DNA of 64,000 nucleotides from Tepidimonas ignava (GTDB lineage Bacteria; Pseudomonadota; Gammaproteobacteria; Burkholderiales; Burkholderiaceae_C): contig NZ_SMAH01000011.1 in assembly GCF_004342625.1 (NCBI RefSeq), positions 45,917 to 109,916 on the forward strand, written 5' to 3'. The position numbers and the translations under genes were made by a program. Below the pieces are notes generated by a model that was not told the origin of the DNA, made no database searches, and saw only the letters and a program-made list of their open reading frames with translations. Below, piece after piece: positions 28,911 through 38,187 of this stretch; position 1 is the stretch's first letter, and each line of letters begins with the position of its first letter.

Positions 28911-29447
28911 GTGGTGGTGCAGCAGGGTGATGGCACGCTTGCGCACGGTGGTGGGTGCCTGGGTCAGCGCAGCGCGCACGGCTGGCGTTGGTGCCTGCGC
29001 CGCAACGGCGCGTTGACGCCGCGCCAGTGGACGGTGGCGTTCGTGTTGGCGGGCGCGGCGGTGCTGGCGGTGGCGGGGCTGTTCGCGGCGCTGGGCGCGG
29101 TGCTGGTGTTGCCATTTGCCGCGCTCGAGCTGGTCGTCGTGGTGCTGGCGTTTGCCTGGATGGCGCGCCACGCGGCGGACCGCGAAGTGCTCGAGCTGGA
29201 CGCCGAAGCGCTGCACGTGGCTCGCCACTGCGGCCCCCGGTGCACCCGTGTGCGCTTGCCGCGCGCGCGTGTGCGCGTGCACCCGCCCGGAGGCGCGCAA
29301 ACCCTGGTCGCTTTGCAGGCAGGGACGCAGACGGTGGAAGTGGGTGAGCACGTTCCCCCGGTGCTGCGCCGCCAGCTGGCGCGTGAACTGCAGTGGGCGC
29401 TGGCATCGACCGGCGGCGTGGCGCCGACCACTGGCCATTGGGGATAG
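28911..29447 (+). CDS. DUF2244 membrane protein
   Basis: Up to 178 residues. The DUF2244 domain starts near residue 26 (WRWCLRRNGALTPRQW), followed by two hydrophobic segments (about 42-62 and 64-88) and a soluble part with HAADREVLELDAEALHVAR and a final helix LRRQLARELQWALAS. DUF2244 proteins are small membrane proteins commonly found immediately before coxB in alpha- and betaproteobacteria; their role is unknown. Three consecutive GTG codons (28911, 28914, 28917) are possible starts; none has a strong ribosome site, so the exact N-terminus is uncertain. Confidence 0.78.
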   Translation: MVVQQGDGTLAHGGGCLGQRSAHGWRWCLRRNGALTPRQWTVAFVLAGAAVLAVAGLFAALGAVLVLPFAALELVVVVLAFAWMARHAADREVLELDAEALHVARHCGPRCTRVRLPRARVRVHPPGGAQTLVALQAGTQTVEVGEHVPPVLRRQLARELQWALASTGGVAPTTGHWG

Positions 29448-29487
29448 TCCTTAGGGTAAAGGCTAGCAAAGTTTGGTGTAATCCGCG

Positions 29488-29501
29488 TTGACATAAATCA
29501 A
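29488..29501. promoter_or_regulatory. FNR/Anr-type box upstream of coxB
   Basis: TTGACATAAATCAA matches TTGAT-N4-ATCAA with one change and ends 23 bases before the coxB start, beside an AT-rich TTATATT that may be the -10. So close to the start codon it can hardly activate; repression of the oxidase genes at low oxygen is the more natural reading. Confidence 0.55.
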
Positions 29502-29524
29502 CGCTTATATTCGAGGCAAACGAC

Positions 29525-30742
29525 GTGAGCACGATGAAGCAGTCAGGTCAAGCGTGGTGCCGGCATGGGGCCGGTGTCTGGCAGCGGGCGCGGGGTGCGG
29601 TGGGCACCGCGATGCTGACGGCCGCCGTGTGGGCCACCGAGGCGCAGGCGCGGGTCAACGACCTGCCGGGTGGCCCCGCCGTCAACCAGCTCAACTTCCA
29701 CCCGCCCGCCACCCGCATCGCCGAAGAGCAGCACTGGCTGCACTGGTTCATGCTGGCGATCTGCGCCGCCATTTTCGTCGTGGTGTTTGGCATCATGTTC
29801 TACTCGATCGCCAAGCACCGCAAGTCGGTGGGGCACAAGGCGCAGGAGCTGCCCGAACCGATCTGGGTCGAGCTCGGCTGGACCATCGTGCCCCTGCTGA
29901 TCGTCATCGGCATGGCGCTGCCGGCCACCAAGGTTATCGTGGCGCAAAAGGACACCTCCAACAGCGACCTCACGATCAAGGTCGTGGGCATGCAGTGGAA
30001 GTGGGGCTACGAGTACCTCAAGGGTGAAGGTGAGGGCATTCAGTTCCTGTCCACGCTGGACCCGCAGCACCGCGTGATGTCCGACAGCGGCCAAGTGGCT
30101 CCCACCGATGACTACCTGCTCAAGGTCGACAACCCGCTCGTGGTGCCGGTGGGCAAGAAGGTGCGCATCATCACCACCGCCAACGATGTGATCCACGCCT
30201 GGATGGTGCCGGCGTTCGGCGTCAAGCAAGACGCGATCCCGGGCTTTGTGCGCGACACCTGGTTCCGTGCCGAGAAGACCGGCGACTTCTACGGCCAGTG
30301 CGCCGAGCTGTGCGGCAAGGAGCACGCGTACATGCCGATCCATGTCAGGGTGGTGTCGCAAGAAGACTACTCCAAGTGGGTGGCGGAGCAGAAAAAAGCC
30401 CTGGCGGCCAAGGCCGACGATCCCAACAAGGAGTGGACGCTGGCCGAGCTGAAGGCGCGCGGCGAGCAGGTGTACGCGGCCAACTGCGCCGCTTGCCACC
30501 AGGCCAACGGCAAAGGCGCGGGCCCGATCAAGCCGCTGGACGGCTCGGCCGTCGTCACCGACGCCGACCACGCCAAGATGCTCGCCGTGCTGCTCAACGG
30601 CGCGGGTAACGGTGCGATGCCGGCGTGGAAGCAGTTGTCGGATGTGGAGCTGGCTGCGGTGATGACGTTTGCCCGCAACAGCTGGTCCAACGCCACCGGC
30701 GATGCGGTGCAACCGCGCGAGGTCGTGGCCGCGCGCAAGTAA
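29525..30742 (+). CDS. coxB: Cytochrome c oxidase subunit II with fused cytochrome c (caa3 type)
   Basis: A 405-residue protein. After a signal sequence (about 1-42), two transmembrane helices (about 72-95, 113-136) anchor the CuA domain: ligands His224, Cys259, Cys263, His267 and Met270 (QCAELCGKEHAYMP). The C-terminal extension carries one haem c (CAACH, 321-325), making this a caa3-type subunit that can take electrons directly from small cytochromes. GTG is taken as start, with GAGG eight bases upstream; an ATG nine bases later is possible. It leads the oxidase gene cluster. Confidence 0.95.
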   Translation: MSTMKQSGQAWCRHGAGVWQRARGAVGTAMLTAAVWATEAQARVNDLPGGPAVNQLNFHPPATRIAEEQHWLHWFMLAICAAIFVVVFGIMFYSIAKHRKSVGHKAQELPEPIWVELGWTIVPLLIVIGMALPATKVIVAQKDTSNSDLTIKVVGMQWKWGYEYLKGEGEGIQFLSTLDPQHRVMSDSGQVAPTDDYLLKVDNPLVVPVGKKVRIITTANDVIHAWMVPAFGVKQDAIPGFVRDTWFRAEKTGDFYGQCAELCGKEHAYMPIHVRVVSQEDYSKWVAEQKKALAAKADDPNKEWTLAELKARGEQVYAANCAACHQANGKGAGPIKPLDGSAVVTDADHAKMLAVLLNGAGNGAMPAWKQLSDVELAAVMTFARNSWSNATGDAVQPREVVAARK

Positions 30743-30774
30743 GCTTTTGAGAACGACGTGACGAGGAACGAGCC

Positions 30775-32394
30775 ATGAGTGCAGTACTGGACCATCCGGG
30801 CGCCCACGCGCACGACCACGAGCACCATGCGCCCGCCGGCTGGCGGCGCTGGGTGTTTGCCACCAACCACAAAGACATCGGTACGCTGTACCTGCTGTTC
30901 AGCTTCACGATGTTGATGATCGGCGGGCTGCTGGCGTTGGGTATCCGCGCCGAGCTGTTCCAGCCTGGCCTGCAAGTGGTCAACCCCGAGCTGTTCAACC
31001 AGCTGACCACCATGCACGGCATCATCATGGTGTTTGGTGCCATCATGCCGGCCTTCGTCGGTTTTGCCAACTGGATGCTGCCACTGCAAATCGGCGCGTC
31101 CGACATGGCGTTTGCGCGCATGAACAACTTCAGCTTCTGGCTGATGGTCCCTGCGGCCCTGATCCTGGTGCTGTCGTTTTTCATGCCCGGTGGTGCGCCG
31201 GCGGCGGGCTGGACGCTGTACGCGCCGCTGACGCTGCAGATGGGGCCGTCGATGGACCTGGCGATCTTCGCGATGCACATCCTGGGCGCCTCGTCGATCA
31301 TGGGCTCGATCAACATCATCGTGACCATCCTCAACATGCGCGCGCCGGGCATGACGCTGATGAAGATGCCGATGTTTGCCTGGACCTGGCTGATCACCGC
31401 CTACCTGCTGATTGCGGTGATGCCGGTGCTGGCGGGCGCCATCACGATGACGCTGACCGACCGCCACCTGGGCACGAGTTTCTTCAACCCCGCCGGCGGT
31501 GGTGACCCGGTGATGTACCAGCACATCTTCTGGTTCTTCGGCCACCCCGAGGTTTACATCATGATCCTGCCGGCGTTTGGCATCATCAGCCAGGTCGTGC
31601 CGGCGTTCGCGCGCAAAAAGCTGTTCGGCTACACCTCGATGGTGTACGCGACCGCCTCGATCGCGATCCTGTCGTTCATCGTGTGGGCGCACCACATGTT
31701 CACCACCGGCATGCCGGTGACCGGGCAGCTCTTTTTCATGTACGCGACGATGCTGATCGCGGTGCCCACCGGCGTCAAGATCTTCAACTGGATCGCCACG
31801 ATGTGGAAGGGCTCGATGACGTTCGAGACCCCGATGCTGTGGGCGGTGGGCTTCATCTTCGTGTTCACGATGGGTGGCTTCACCGGTCTGATGCTGTCGA
31901 TGGCGCCGATCGACATCAACTTCCAGGACACCTACTACGTGGTGGCGCACTTCCACTACGTGCTGGTGGCGGGCTCGCTGTTTGCGATGTTCGCGGGCTT
32001 TTACTACTGGGGCCCGAAGTGGACCGGCGTGATGTACAACGAAACACGCGGCAAGATCCACTTCTGGTGGTCGATGATTTCGTTCAACGTCACCTTCTTC
32101 CCGATGCACTTCCTGGGTCTGGCCGGCATGCCGCGCCGCTACGCCGACTACCCGATGCAGTTCGCCGACTTCAACGCGATCGCGTCGGTGGGGGCGTTTG
32201 CCTTCGGGCTGGCGCAGGTGTACTTCTTCTTCGCCGTGGTGCTGCCGATGATGCGTGGCCAAGGCGAAAAGGCGCCGCAAAAGCCGTGGGAAGGTGCTGA
32301 AGGGCTGGAGTGGGAAATCCCGTCGCCCGCGCCGCACCACACCTTCGAGACGCCGCCCAAGCTCGACGCGACCGCAACGCGCATCGTCGGCTGA
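30775..32394 (+). CDS. coxA: Cytochrome c oxidase subunit I
   Basis: A 539-residue, twelve-helix catalytic subunit with haem a, haem a3 and CuB. Landmarks are [12 protein letters not shown] (first haem a histidine), [21 protein letters not shown] (CuB ligand and cross-linked Tyr), [10 protein letters not shown] (paired CuB histidines), and [13 protein letters not shown] (haem a3 and haem a histidines). The D-channel region ([22 protein letters not shown]) and the K-channel lysine (TGVKIFNW) are of the type A1 pattern. It reduces oxygen at the inner membrane and pumps protons. Confidence 0.97.
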   Translation: MSAVLDHPGAHAHDHEHHAPAGWRRWVFATNHKDIGTLYLLFSFTMLMIGGLLALGIRAELFQPGLQVVNPELFNQLTTMHGIIMVFGAIMPAFVGFANWMLPLQIGASDMAFARMNNFSFWLMVPAALILVLSFFMPGGAPAAGWTLYAPLTLQMGPSMDLAIFAMHILGASSIMGSINIIVTILNMRAPGMTLMKMPMFAWTWLITAYLLIAVMPVLAGAITMTLTDRHLGTSFFNPAGGGDPVMYQHIFWFFGHPEVYIMILPAFGIISQVVPAFARKKLFGYTSMVYATASIAILSFIVWAHHMFTTGMPVTGQLFFMYATMLIAVPTGVKIFNWIATMWKGSMTFETPMLWAVGFIFVFTMGGFTGLMLSMAPIDINFQDTYYVVAHFHYVLVAGSLFAMFAGFYYWGPKWTGVMYNETRGKIHFWWSMISFNVTFFPMHFLGLAGMPRRYADYPMQFADFNAIASVGAFAFGLAQVYFFFAVVLPMMRGQGEKAPQKPWEGAEGLEWEIPSPAPHHTFETPPKLDATATRIVG

Positions 32395-32421
32395 GTGGGT
32401 CTTACGACGCGAGTCTGTGCC

Positions 32422-32532
32422 ATGACGCCTGAACAACGCCGCCAAAACGTGCGCCTGGGGCTGATCTTGGCCTCGGTGGCGCTGGCCTTCGCGCTGGGCT
32501 TCGCGGCCAAGTTTGTGCTGCTGGGCGGCTGA
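32422..32532 (+). CDS. Cytochrome oxidase small assembly protein
   Basis: A 36-residue single-helix protein reading MTPEQRRQNVRLGLILASV with the hydrophobic helix continuing to FAAKFVLLGG. Its length, charged N-terminus and single membrane span match the tiny 'cytochrome oxidase small assembly protein' that Burkholderiales encode between coxA and ctaG. The role is inferred from location only. It ends 21 bases before the ctaG start and would be missed by minimum-length gene finders. Confidence 0.75.
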   Translation: MTPEQRRQNVRLGLILASVALAFALGFAAKFVLLGG

Positions 32533-32553
32533 GGCTGGGCAGGAGGACACCGC

Positions 32554-33156
32554 GTGAGCCACCGTACGCGCCGCGCCGACAACCTGCGCATGACCGGCAA
32601 GCTGGTCGTGGTCGCGCTGGGCATGTTCGCCTTCGGCTACGCGTTGGTGCCGATTTACCGCGCCATTTGCGAAGCCACCGGCATCAACATCCTGGCGCTG
32701 GGCGAGCGCAACCTGCCCGGCAAGGCCAAGACCGACCCGGTCAATACCCAGGTGGACACCTCGCGCACGATCACGGTGGAGTTCGACACCAACGTGCGCG
32801 GGCCGTGGCACTTCAAGCCTGCGGTGCGTTCGGTCGAGGTGCACCCCGGGCAGCTCACGACGGTGATGTACGAGTTCCAAAACGTGCAAAACCGCACGAT
32901 GGCCGCCCAGGCCATCCCGAGCTACGCACCGCGTCAGGCGGCCAACCACTTCACCAAGCTGGAGTGCTTCTGTTTCAACCAGTACACGCTGGCGCCCGGC
33001 GAAAAGCGCGAGTGGCCGGTGGCGTTCGTCATCGACCCCAAGCTGCCCAAGGACGTCAAGACGATCACGCTGTCGTACACGTTTTTCGAGGTTGGCGCGC
33101 CCACGCCGGCGGCGCCCACGGCGGCCAGCAGCGTGCGTGAAGGAGGGGCCTCGTGA
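32554..33156 (+). CDS. ctaG: Cytochrome c oxidase assembly protein CtaG/Cox11
   Basis: A 200-residue membrane-anchored copper chaperone that delivers CuB to subunit I. One N-terminal helix (about 14-35) is followed by the periplasmic Cox11 domain; copper-binding Cys138 and Cys140 lie in KLECFCFNQ. The conserved NRTMAAQAIPSYAPRQAANHF and PVAFVIDPKLPKD segments are present. A GTG start is set by the AGGAGG eight bases upstream. The C-terminal Ala/Pro-rich extension is short. It overlaps the DUF2970 gene by four bases (GTGA). Confidence 0.95.
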   Translation: MSHRTRRADNLRMTGKLVVVALGMFAFGYALVPIYRAICEATGINILALGERNLPGKAKTDPVNTQVDTSRTITVEFDTNVRGPWHFKPAVRSVEVHPGQLTTVMYEFQNVQNRTMAAQAIPSYAPRQAANHFTKLECFCFNQYTLAPGEKREWPVAFVIDPKLPKDVKTITLSYTFFEVGAPTPAAPTAASSVREGGAS

Positions 33157-33380
33157 GCGGGACGCCAGCGCACCGTCGGCCGGTCGCCTGGGGCGCCACG
33201 GTGAAGGCCGTGCTGTGGAGCTTTCTGGGCTTGCGGCGGCGGCGCGACTTCGAGCAGGACGTGCAGCGCCTCAACCCGATCGCGGTGATGGCCACCGGCG
33301 TGGTGCTGGCGCTGCTGTTCGTGGTGGGCTTGATGCTGATCGTGCGCTGGGTGGTCGCCAGCAGCGCCGGGGCCTTGTGA
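33153..33380 (+). CDS. DUF2970 membrane protein
   Basis: A 75-residue protein with one membrane helix (about 45-70). The sequence TVKAVLWSFLGLRRRRDFEQDVQRLNPIAVMATGV is the DUF2970 signature, a betaproteobacterial family found between ctaG and coxC and presumed to help oxidase assembly. The GTG start overlaps the ctaG stop, so translation is coupled. Function has not been established. Confidence 0.88.
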   Translation: MSGTPAHRRPVAWGATVKAVLWSFLGLRRRRDFEQDVQRLNPIAVMATGVVLALLFVVGLMLIVRWVVASSAGAL

Positions 33381-33423
33381 GTTTGAACAACGTGAGATCG
33401 TGACTTTGGACTGAGGAGTGAAC

Positions 33424-34305
33424 ATGTCTGCAACCACGCACGGCGGCACGCCGTACTACTACGTGCCGGGGCTGTCGCGCCATCCGGCGATGGCCGCGTT
33501 CGGGCTGTTTTTCGTCATCCTGGGCGCCGGGCAATGGATCAACGGCGTCGAGTGGGGCAAGTGGTCGCTGGCCTTCGGGCTGGCGTGGTGGCTGGCCGTG
33601 CTGTTCCAGTGGTTCCGCGACGCGGTGCACGAGAGCGAGTCGGGCCTGTACAGCCGCAAGATCGACGTCTCGTTCCGCTGGAGCATGAGCTGGTTCATCT
33701 TCAGCGAGGTGATGTTCTTCGGCGCCTTCTTCACGGCGCTGTGGTGGGCGCGCTCGCACTCGGTGCCGACGCTGGGTAACCTCGAAAACGCGCTGATCTG
33801 GCCGAACTTCCAGGCCATCTGGCCATCGGTGCAGGCGGGCGCCACGGCGTCGCCGGCGGGCATCGTCGAGCCGTTCCAGACCGTGGGGCCGTTTTGGTTG
33901 CCCACCGTCAACACCGCGTTGCTGCTGAGCTCCGGGGTGACGCTGACGATCGCGCACCACGCGCTGCAAGACGACAACCGTACCAAGGCCATCGCCTTCA
34001 TGTGGCTGACGGTGCTGCTGGGCGCGACCTTCCTGGTGGTGCAGGGCTACGAGTATTTCCACGCCTACACCGAGCTGAACCTCAAGCTGAGCTCGGGCAT
34101 CTTTGGCTCCACCTTCTTCATGCTCACCGGTTTCCACGGGTTCCACGTGTTCGTGGGCATGCTGATGCTGCTGGTCATCACGCTGCGGCTGCAAAAGGGG
34201 CACTTCACCAAGGACCGTCACTTCGGGTTCGAAGGTGCGGCGTGGTACTGGCACTTCGTCGACGTCGTGTGGCTGTTCCTGTACGTGCTGGTGTACTGGA
34301 TGTGA
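33424..34305 (+). CDS. coxC: Cytochrome c oxidase subunit III
   Basis: A 293-residue seven-helix subunit. Typical stretches are PYYYVPGLSRHPAMAAFGLFF near the N-terminus, RWSMSWFIFSEVMFFGAFFTALWWAR in helix III, and HGFHVFVGMLMLLVITLR and WYWHFVDVVWLFLYVLVYWM at the end. Subunit III stabilises the D-channel side of the enzyme and contains bound lipid. The ATG follows GAGGAG at eight bases. The oxidase transcript may end at the terminator 35 bases downstream. Confidence 0.96.
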   Translation: MSATTHGGTPYYYVPGLSRHPAMAAFGLFFVILGAGQWINGVEWGKWSLAFGLAWWLAVLFQWFRDAVHESESGLYSRKIDVSFRWSMSWFIFSEVMFFGAFFTALWWARSHSVPTLGNLENALIWPNFQAIWPSVQAGATASPAGIVEPFQTVGPFWLPTVNTALLLSSGVTLTIAHHALQDDNRTKAIAFMWLTVLLGATFLVVQGYEYFHAYTELNLKLSSGIFGSTFFMLTGFHGFHVFVGMLMLLVITLRLQKGHFTKDRHFGFEGAAWYWHFVDVVWLFLYVLVYWM

Positions 34306-34340
34306 GGCCGACGGCGGGTCGGTGCCGCTGAACCATCCAG

Positions 34341-34373
34341 CGGGGCGTCCGGCAACGGGCGCCCCGTTGTTTT
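34341..34373 (+). terminator. Intrinsic terminator after coxC
   Basis: CGGGGCG (34341-34347) pairs with CGCCCCG (34360-34366) around a 12-base loop, followed by TTGTTTT. It lies between coxC and the convergent DUF2909 gene and would separate the structural oxidase genes from the SURF1-ctaAB assembly genes beyond. Confidence 0.7.
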
Positions 34374-34401
34374 GATGGTGCGCGGCGTGCGCGCCAGGCG
34401 C

Positions 34402-34626
34402 TCAGCCCTGCGGCAAGCCGGTGGGCTGGATCCAGCCCAGTTGGTGGGCGATGATCAAAAATACAAACAGCGCCACCGACAGCCCGATGCGCATCGTCAG
34501 TGCCCGCACCATGCGCCGCTGCCGGCGCGCGTCGCCGCTTTGCGAGTCACCCCGCATCATGGCCACGAGCGCTGAGGCGAGGCTGGCGAGGATCCCGACG
34601 AAGGCGAGGGCGACGATGGCTTTCAT
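34402..34626 (-). CDS. Twin-transmembrane DUF2909 protein
   Basis: A 74-residue protein with two membrane helices (about 3-24 and 44-66) joined by a charged loop GDSQSGDARRQRRMVRALTMRI. This is the DUF2909 'twin transmembrane protein' that many betaproteobacteria carry in the cox locus, on the opposite strand as here. Its role is unknown; location suggests a link to oxidase assembly or lipid packing. Divergent from SURF1. Confidence 0.82.
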   Translation of the reverse strand: MKAIVALAFVGILASLASALVAMMRGDSQSGDARRQRRMVRALTMRIGLSVALFVFLIIAHQLGWIQPTGLPQG

Positions 34627-34702
34627 GGATGTCCATTATGGCCGCGCAGGCGCGGCGGCGCAGCCCTGGTGCGGGTATATCCGTAGGTGACAATAGGCTG
34701 AT

Positions 34703-35443
34703 ATGCAACGTGGCGCGCGTTTTTGGATCGTGACCGTGGCGGCGGGGGTGGCGTTGGCCACGACCACGGCGTTGGGGTTGTGGCAGTGGGGCCGCGCCGA
34801 GACCAAGCGCGCCTTGTTGGCGCAGCAGCAGGCGCAGCGCGACGCGCCCGCGCTGGATTGGGACGAGGTGCGCGGGGCGGCGGTGCAGGGGCGGCTGGAC
34901 GTGCTGCATGGCCGCGCGGTGCGCCTGCGCGGGCGTTGGGTGCACGAAGCCACCGTGTACCTCGACAACCGACCGTTGCACGGGCAGGGCGGCTTCATCG
35001 TCGTGACCCCCTTGCTGGCGCCGGCGGGCACCGCGGCGCTGCTGGTGCAGCGGGGCTGGGTGCCGCGCGATCCCCGTGATCGTGCGCGCGTGCCGCCGTT
35101 GGAGGCGACCGACGGCGAGGTCGAGGTCGAGGGCCGGCTGGCCCCGCCGCCGTCACGCCTATTTCAACTCGGACCGGACGCTCGCGGGCCCATACGGCAG
35201 AATATCGACGTGGCAGCGGCGGCGGCCGAATGGCGCTTGCCGCTGTTGGCGGCGTCGGTGCAGCAAGTGGGGCAGGGCGCGCGTGCGCGCGACGGTACCC
35301 CGCTCGTGCGCGAGTGGCCCGTGGTGGCCGTTCCCCCCGAAAAACACCTGGCCTACGCCACGCAGTGGTTTGCGCTGGCGGGGCTGATCGCAGGTCTGTA
35401 TGTCTGGTTCCAACTCATCCTCCCCCGCCGTCGGCGGCGTTGA
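34703..35443 (+). CDS. SURF1 family oxidase assembly protein
   Basis: A 246-residue protein with one helix at each end (about 7-27, 218-238) and a periplasmic SURF1 domain. Family features are LGLWQWGRAETKRALL, GRWVHEATVYLDNRPLHGQGGFIVVTPL, LLVQRGWVPRDPRD and the C-terminal HLAYATQWFALAGLIAGLYVWF. SURF1 (Shy1) supports insertion of haem a into subunit I. The next gene starts 44 bases before this stop in another frame, so the two are tightly coupled. Confidence 0.9.
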   Translation: MQRGARFWIVTVAAGVALATTTALGLWQWGRAETKRALLAQQQAQRDAPALDWDEVRGAAVQGRLDVLHGRAVRLRGRWVHEATVYLDNRPLHGQGGFIVVTPLLAPAGTAALLVQRGWVPRDPRDRARVPPLEATDGEVEVEGRLAPPPSRLFQLGPDARGPIRQNIDVAAAAAEWRLPLLAASVQQVGQGARARDGTPLVREWPVVAVPPEKHLAYATQWFALAGLIAGLYVWFQLILPRRRRR

Positions 35444-36113
35444 CGCGCGGCGCGACGAGCCGCTGACGCTGACCGTGCACACGCTGCCCAACCCCGGCGA
35501 GGCGCTGGCCCGTGATCCGGCGGCCACGCGTGCCGGGCGCGTGAAGATGTTGCTGCTGCTGTTGGTGGCGGCGTCGCCCGTGATCGCGTCTTACTTGACT
35601 TACTACGTCATCCGACCCGAGGGACGGCGCAACTACGGCGAGCTGATCGAGCCGCAGCGGCCGTTGCCGCACTGGGTTGGCGTGGACGCCCAGGGGCGCG
35701 CCGTGCCGCTGGACGCGCTGACGCACCAGTGGTTGTTCATCAGCGTGGCCGACAGCGCCTGCGACGCGCAGTGCGAGCGCCACCTGTACCTGCAGCGCCA
35801 ACTGCGTGAGGCGCTGGGCAAGGACAAAGACCGCGTGGACTGGGTGTGGCTGCGCACCGGTGCGCGTGAGTTTCCCGAGCGGCTGCGCGCCGCGCTGGCG
35901 CCGGCCACCGTGCTGTGGGTGGACGAAGCGCAACTGGCGACGTGGCTGCAACCCGCGCCGGGACAGCGCCTCAGCGACCACCTGTACGTGGTGGACCCGA
36001 TGGGCCACTGGATGATGCGGTTTCCGGCCCAGGCCGACCCCAAAAAGATGCTGCGTGATCTGGAGCGCCTGATGCGCGCATCGGCCTCGTGGGATCGGCC
36101 AGGGCGACCGTGA
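35400..36113 (+). CDS. SCO-like membrane protein of the cox locus
   Basis: A 237-residue protein with one N-terminal-proximal helix (about 49-68, KMLLLLLVAASPVIASYLTYY) and a periplasmic region resembling a thioredoxin/SCO fold: HQWLFISVADSACDAQCERHLYLQRQLREALGKDKDRV. The spaced cysteines (CDAQC) correspond to the SCO CxxxC copper site, and LYVVDPMGHWMMRFP near the C-terminus recalls the SCO histidine region, though the standard histidine is displaced. It is a member of the poorly characterised protein family encoded between SURF1 and ctaA in Burkholderiales. A later start within the overlap is possible. Confidence 0.7.
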   Translation: MSGSNSSSPAVGGVDARRDEPLTLTVHTLPNPGEALARDPAATRAGRVKMLLLLLVAASPVIASYLTYYVIRPEGRRNYGELIEPQRPLPHWVGVDAQGRAVPLDALTHQWLFISVADSACDAQCERHLYLQRQLREALGKDKDRVDWVWLRTGAREFPERLRAALAPATVLWVDEAQLATWLQPAPGQRLSDHLYVVDPMGHWMMRFPAQADPKKMLRDLERLMRASASWDRPGRP

Positions 36114-36124
36114 AGGAGACGGCG

Positions 36125-37276
36125 GTGCAAGGGTTCGAAACCTTCGTGGATTGGTCGCCTGTGGCGCGGCTGTTGCTGGTCGGCACGCTGGTGGCGGCCG
36201 GGCCGCTGCTGTGGGTCGGCTGGCGCTGGCGGGCGGCCACCCCGGTGCAGCGCCTGCGGGCGTTGACGGTGTTGACCTTGTTTTTGACGTTTGACTTGGT
36301 GTTGTTTGGGGCGTTCACCCGTTTGACCGACTCGGGGCTGGGCTGCCCAGACTGGCCCGGCTGTTACGGCGCGGCCAGTCCGATCGGCGCGCACGCCGAT
36401 ATCACCGCCGCGCAAAGCGCCATGCCCTCGGGGCCGGTGACGTTGCCCAAGGCGTGGATCGAAATGATCCACCGCTACCTCGCCACGGCCGTGGGCGGAC
36501 TGATCCTGGTCATCGCGATCGTCAGCACGGCGCTGCGTCGCCGCGCCGGCGACACGCCGGTGCTGTGGGCCTGGCTGACGCTGGTGTGGGTGTGCCTGCA
36601 GGGGGCGTTTGGTGCGTTGACGGTGACGATGAAGCTGTGGCCCGCGATCGTGACGCTGCACCTGCTCGGGGGCATGGCGCTGCTGGCGCTGCTGCGTTGG
36701 CAGGCGGTGCGCTTCGACGGCACGCCGTCGCCGCTGGGCCCCGGGTGGCGCACGGCGCTGTGGGGCGCGCTGGCGCTGGTGGTGCTGCAAATCGCCCTGG
36801 GTGGCTGGGTCAGCACCAACTACGCGGTGCTGGCGTGCCGTGACTTCCCGACCTGCCAGGGGCGTTGGTGGCCCGAGATGGACTGGGCGCGGGCGTTCGA
36901 GCTGTGGCGTCCGCTGGGGGCGCAAGGCAGTGGCGAGGCCCTGCCGTTTGCGGCGCTGACGGCCATTCACTACGCCCACCGCCTGGTGGCGTACGTGGTG
37001 CTGGTGGCGCTGCTGGGGCTGGGCTGGGCGCTGCGGCGTGCGGGGCACATCAGGCACGCGCGCTGGTTGTGGGGCCTGGCGGCGTGGCAGTTGCTCACCG
37101 GGCTGTCCAACGTGGTGCTGGAGTGGCCGCTGCTGGCCGCGTTGGCGCACACCGGGGGCGCGGCGGCGCTGGTGGTGGTGCTGACGGGCTGGCTGGCGCC
37201 ACCCGTGCGCCAACGGTCGGCGCGCGCGGCCCAGGCGGCCACGGCGGCCCGGGCGTGGCAAGGAGGGCGGGCATGA
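36125..37276 (+). CDS. ctaA: Haem A synthase (COX15/CtaA)
   Basis: A 383-residue, eight-helix protein converting haem O to haem A by oxidising a methyl group. Conserved elements are [37 protein letters not shown] (haem histidine), [20 protein letters not shown] and, in the second half, [15 protein letters not shown] and [16 protein letters not shown]. The GTG seven bases after AAGGAG was chosen; a GTG that overlaps the previous stop (36110) is an in-frame alternative. The stop overlaps ctaB by four bases. Confidence 0.92.
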   Translation: MQGFETFVDWSPVARLLLVGTLVAAGPLLWVGWRWRAATPVQRLRALTVLTLFLTFDLVLFGAFTRLTDSGLGCPDWPGCYGAASPIGAHADITAAQSAMPSGPVTLPKAWIEMIHRYLATAVGGLILVIAIVSTALRRRAGDTPVLWAWLTLVWVCLQGAFGALTVTMKLWPAIVTLHLLGGMALLALLRWQAVRFDGTPSPLGPGWRTALWGALALVVLQIALGGWVSTNYAVLACRDFPTCQGRWWPEMDWARAFELWRPLGAQGSGEALPFAALTAIHYAHRLVAYVVLVALLGLGWALRRAGHIRHARWLWGLAAWQLLTGLSNVVLEWPLLAALAHTGGAAALVVVLTGWLAPPVRQRSARAAQAATAARAWQGGRA

Positions 37277-38187
37277 CCAGCGGCGCCACCACGGCTCCTA
37301 AGCCGCTGCCCACCGTGTGGCGGCAGTACTACGTGCTGATGAAGCCGCGCGTCATCCAGTTGATCGTCTTTTGCGCCTTCATCGGCATGGTGCTGGCGGT
37401 GCCGGGCTGGCCCAGCGCCGACCAGTGGGCCACGATGGCGGTGGCGTCGCTGGGCATCTGGATGGTGTCGGGCGCGGCGGCGGCGTTCAACTGCCTGATC
37501 GAGCAGCACATCGACGCCCAAATGCGCCGCACCGCCTGGCGACCCACCGCGCGTGGGGAGCTGACGCGCACGCAGGCGCTGGTCTTTTCGGCGCTGCTGT
37601 GCACGGCCGGCTCGGTGCTGCTGTACGTGGCGGTCAATCCCCTGACGATGTGGCTGACGCTGGCCACCTTCGTGGGCTACGCCGTGGTCTACACGGTGAT
37701 TCTCAAGCCGCTGACGCCGCAAAATATCGTCATCGGCGGGGCGTCGGGGGCGATGCCACCGGTGCTGGGCTGGGCCGCGATGACCAACAGCGTCACGGCG
37801 GAAGCGCTGGTGCTGTTTTTGATCATCTTTCTGTGGACGCCGCCCCACTTTTGGGCGCTGGCGCTGTACCGGGTGGAGGACTACCGCCGCTCGGGCTTGC
37901 CGATGCTGCCGGTGACGCACGGCTCGGCGTTCACGCGCCTGCACATCTTGCTGTACACCTTGATTTTGTTGGCCGCCTGCTTGCTGCCGTACCTGTTGCG
38001 CATGAGCGGCTGGCTGTACCTGGTGGCGGCGCTGGCGCTCAACGCGGGCTTCATCGTGCACGCCTGGCGGCTGTGGCGTCGCTACAGCGACGCGCAGGCA
38101 CGCGCGACGTTTCGCTTTTCACTCATCCACCTGTCGCTGCTGTTTGCGGCGATGCTGTTGGACCATTACCTGGTGATGTCGGTATGA
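37273..38187 (+). CDS. ctaB: Protohaem IX farnesyltransferase (haem O synthase)
   Basis: A 304-residue UbiA-family prenyltransferase that makes haem O from haem B, feeding CtaA. The first Asp-rich motif region reads [25 protein letters not shown], in which the usual NxxxDxxxDxxM pattern is kept as [12 protein letters not shown], and the second is [22 protein letters not shown]. About nine membrane helices. The ATG overlaps the ctaA stop; the stop overlaps the SCO gene by four bases (ATGA). Also known as cyoE in enterobacterial nomenclature. Confidence 0.95.
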   Translation: MTSGATTAPKPLPTVWRQYYVLMKPRVIQLIVFCAFIGMVLAVPGWPSADQWATMAVASLGIWMVSGAAAAFNCLIEQHIDAQMRRTAWRPTARGELTRTQALVFSALLCTAGSVLLYVAVNPLTMWLTLATFVGYAVVYTVILKPLTPQNIVIGGASGAMPPVLGWAAMTNSVTAEALVLFLIIFLWTPPHFWALALYRVEDYRRSGLPMLPVTHGSAFTRLHILLYTLILLAACLLPYLLRMSGWLYLVAALALNAGFIVHAWRLWRRYSDAQARATFRFSLIHLSLLFAAMLLDHYLVMSV

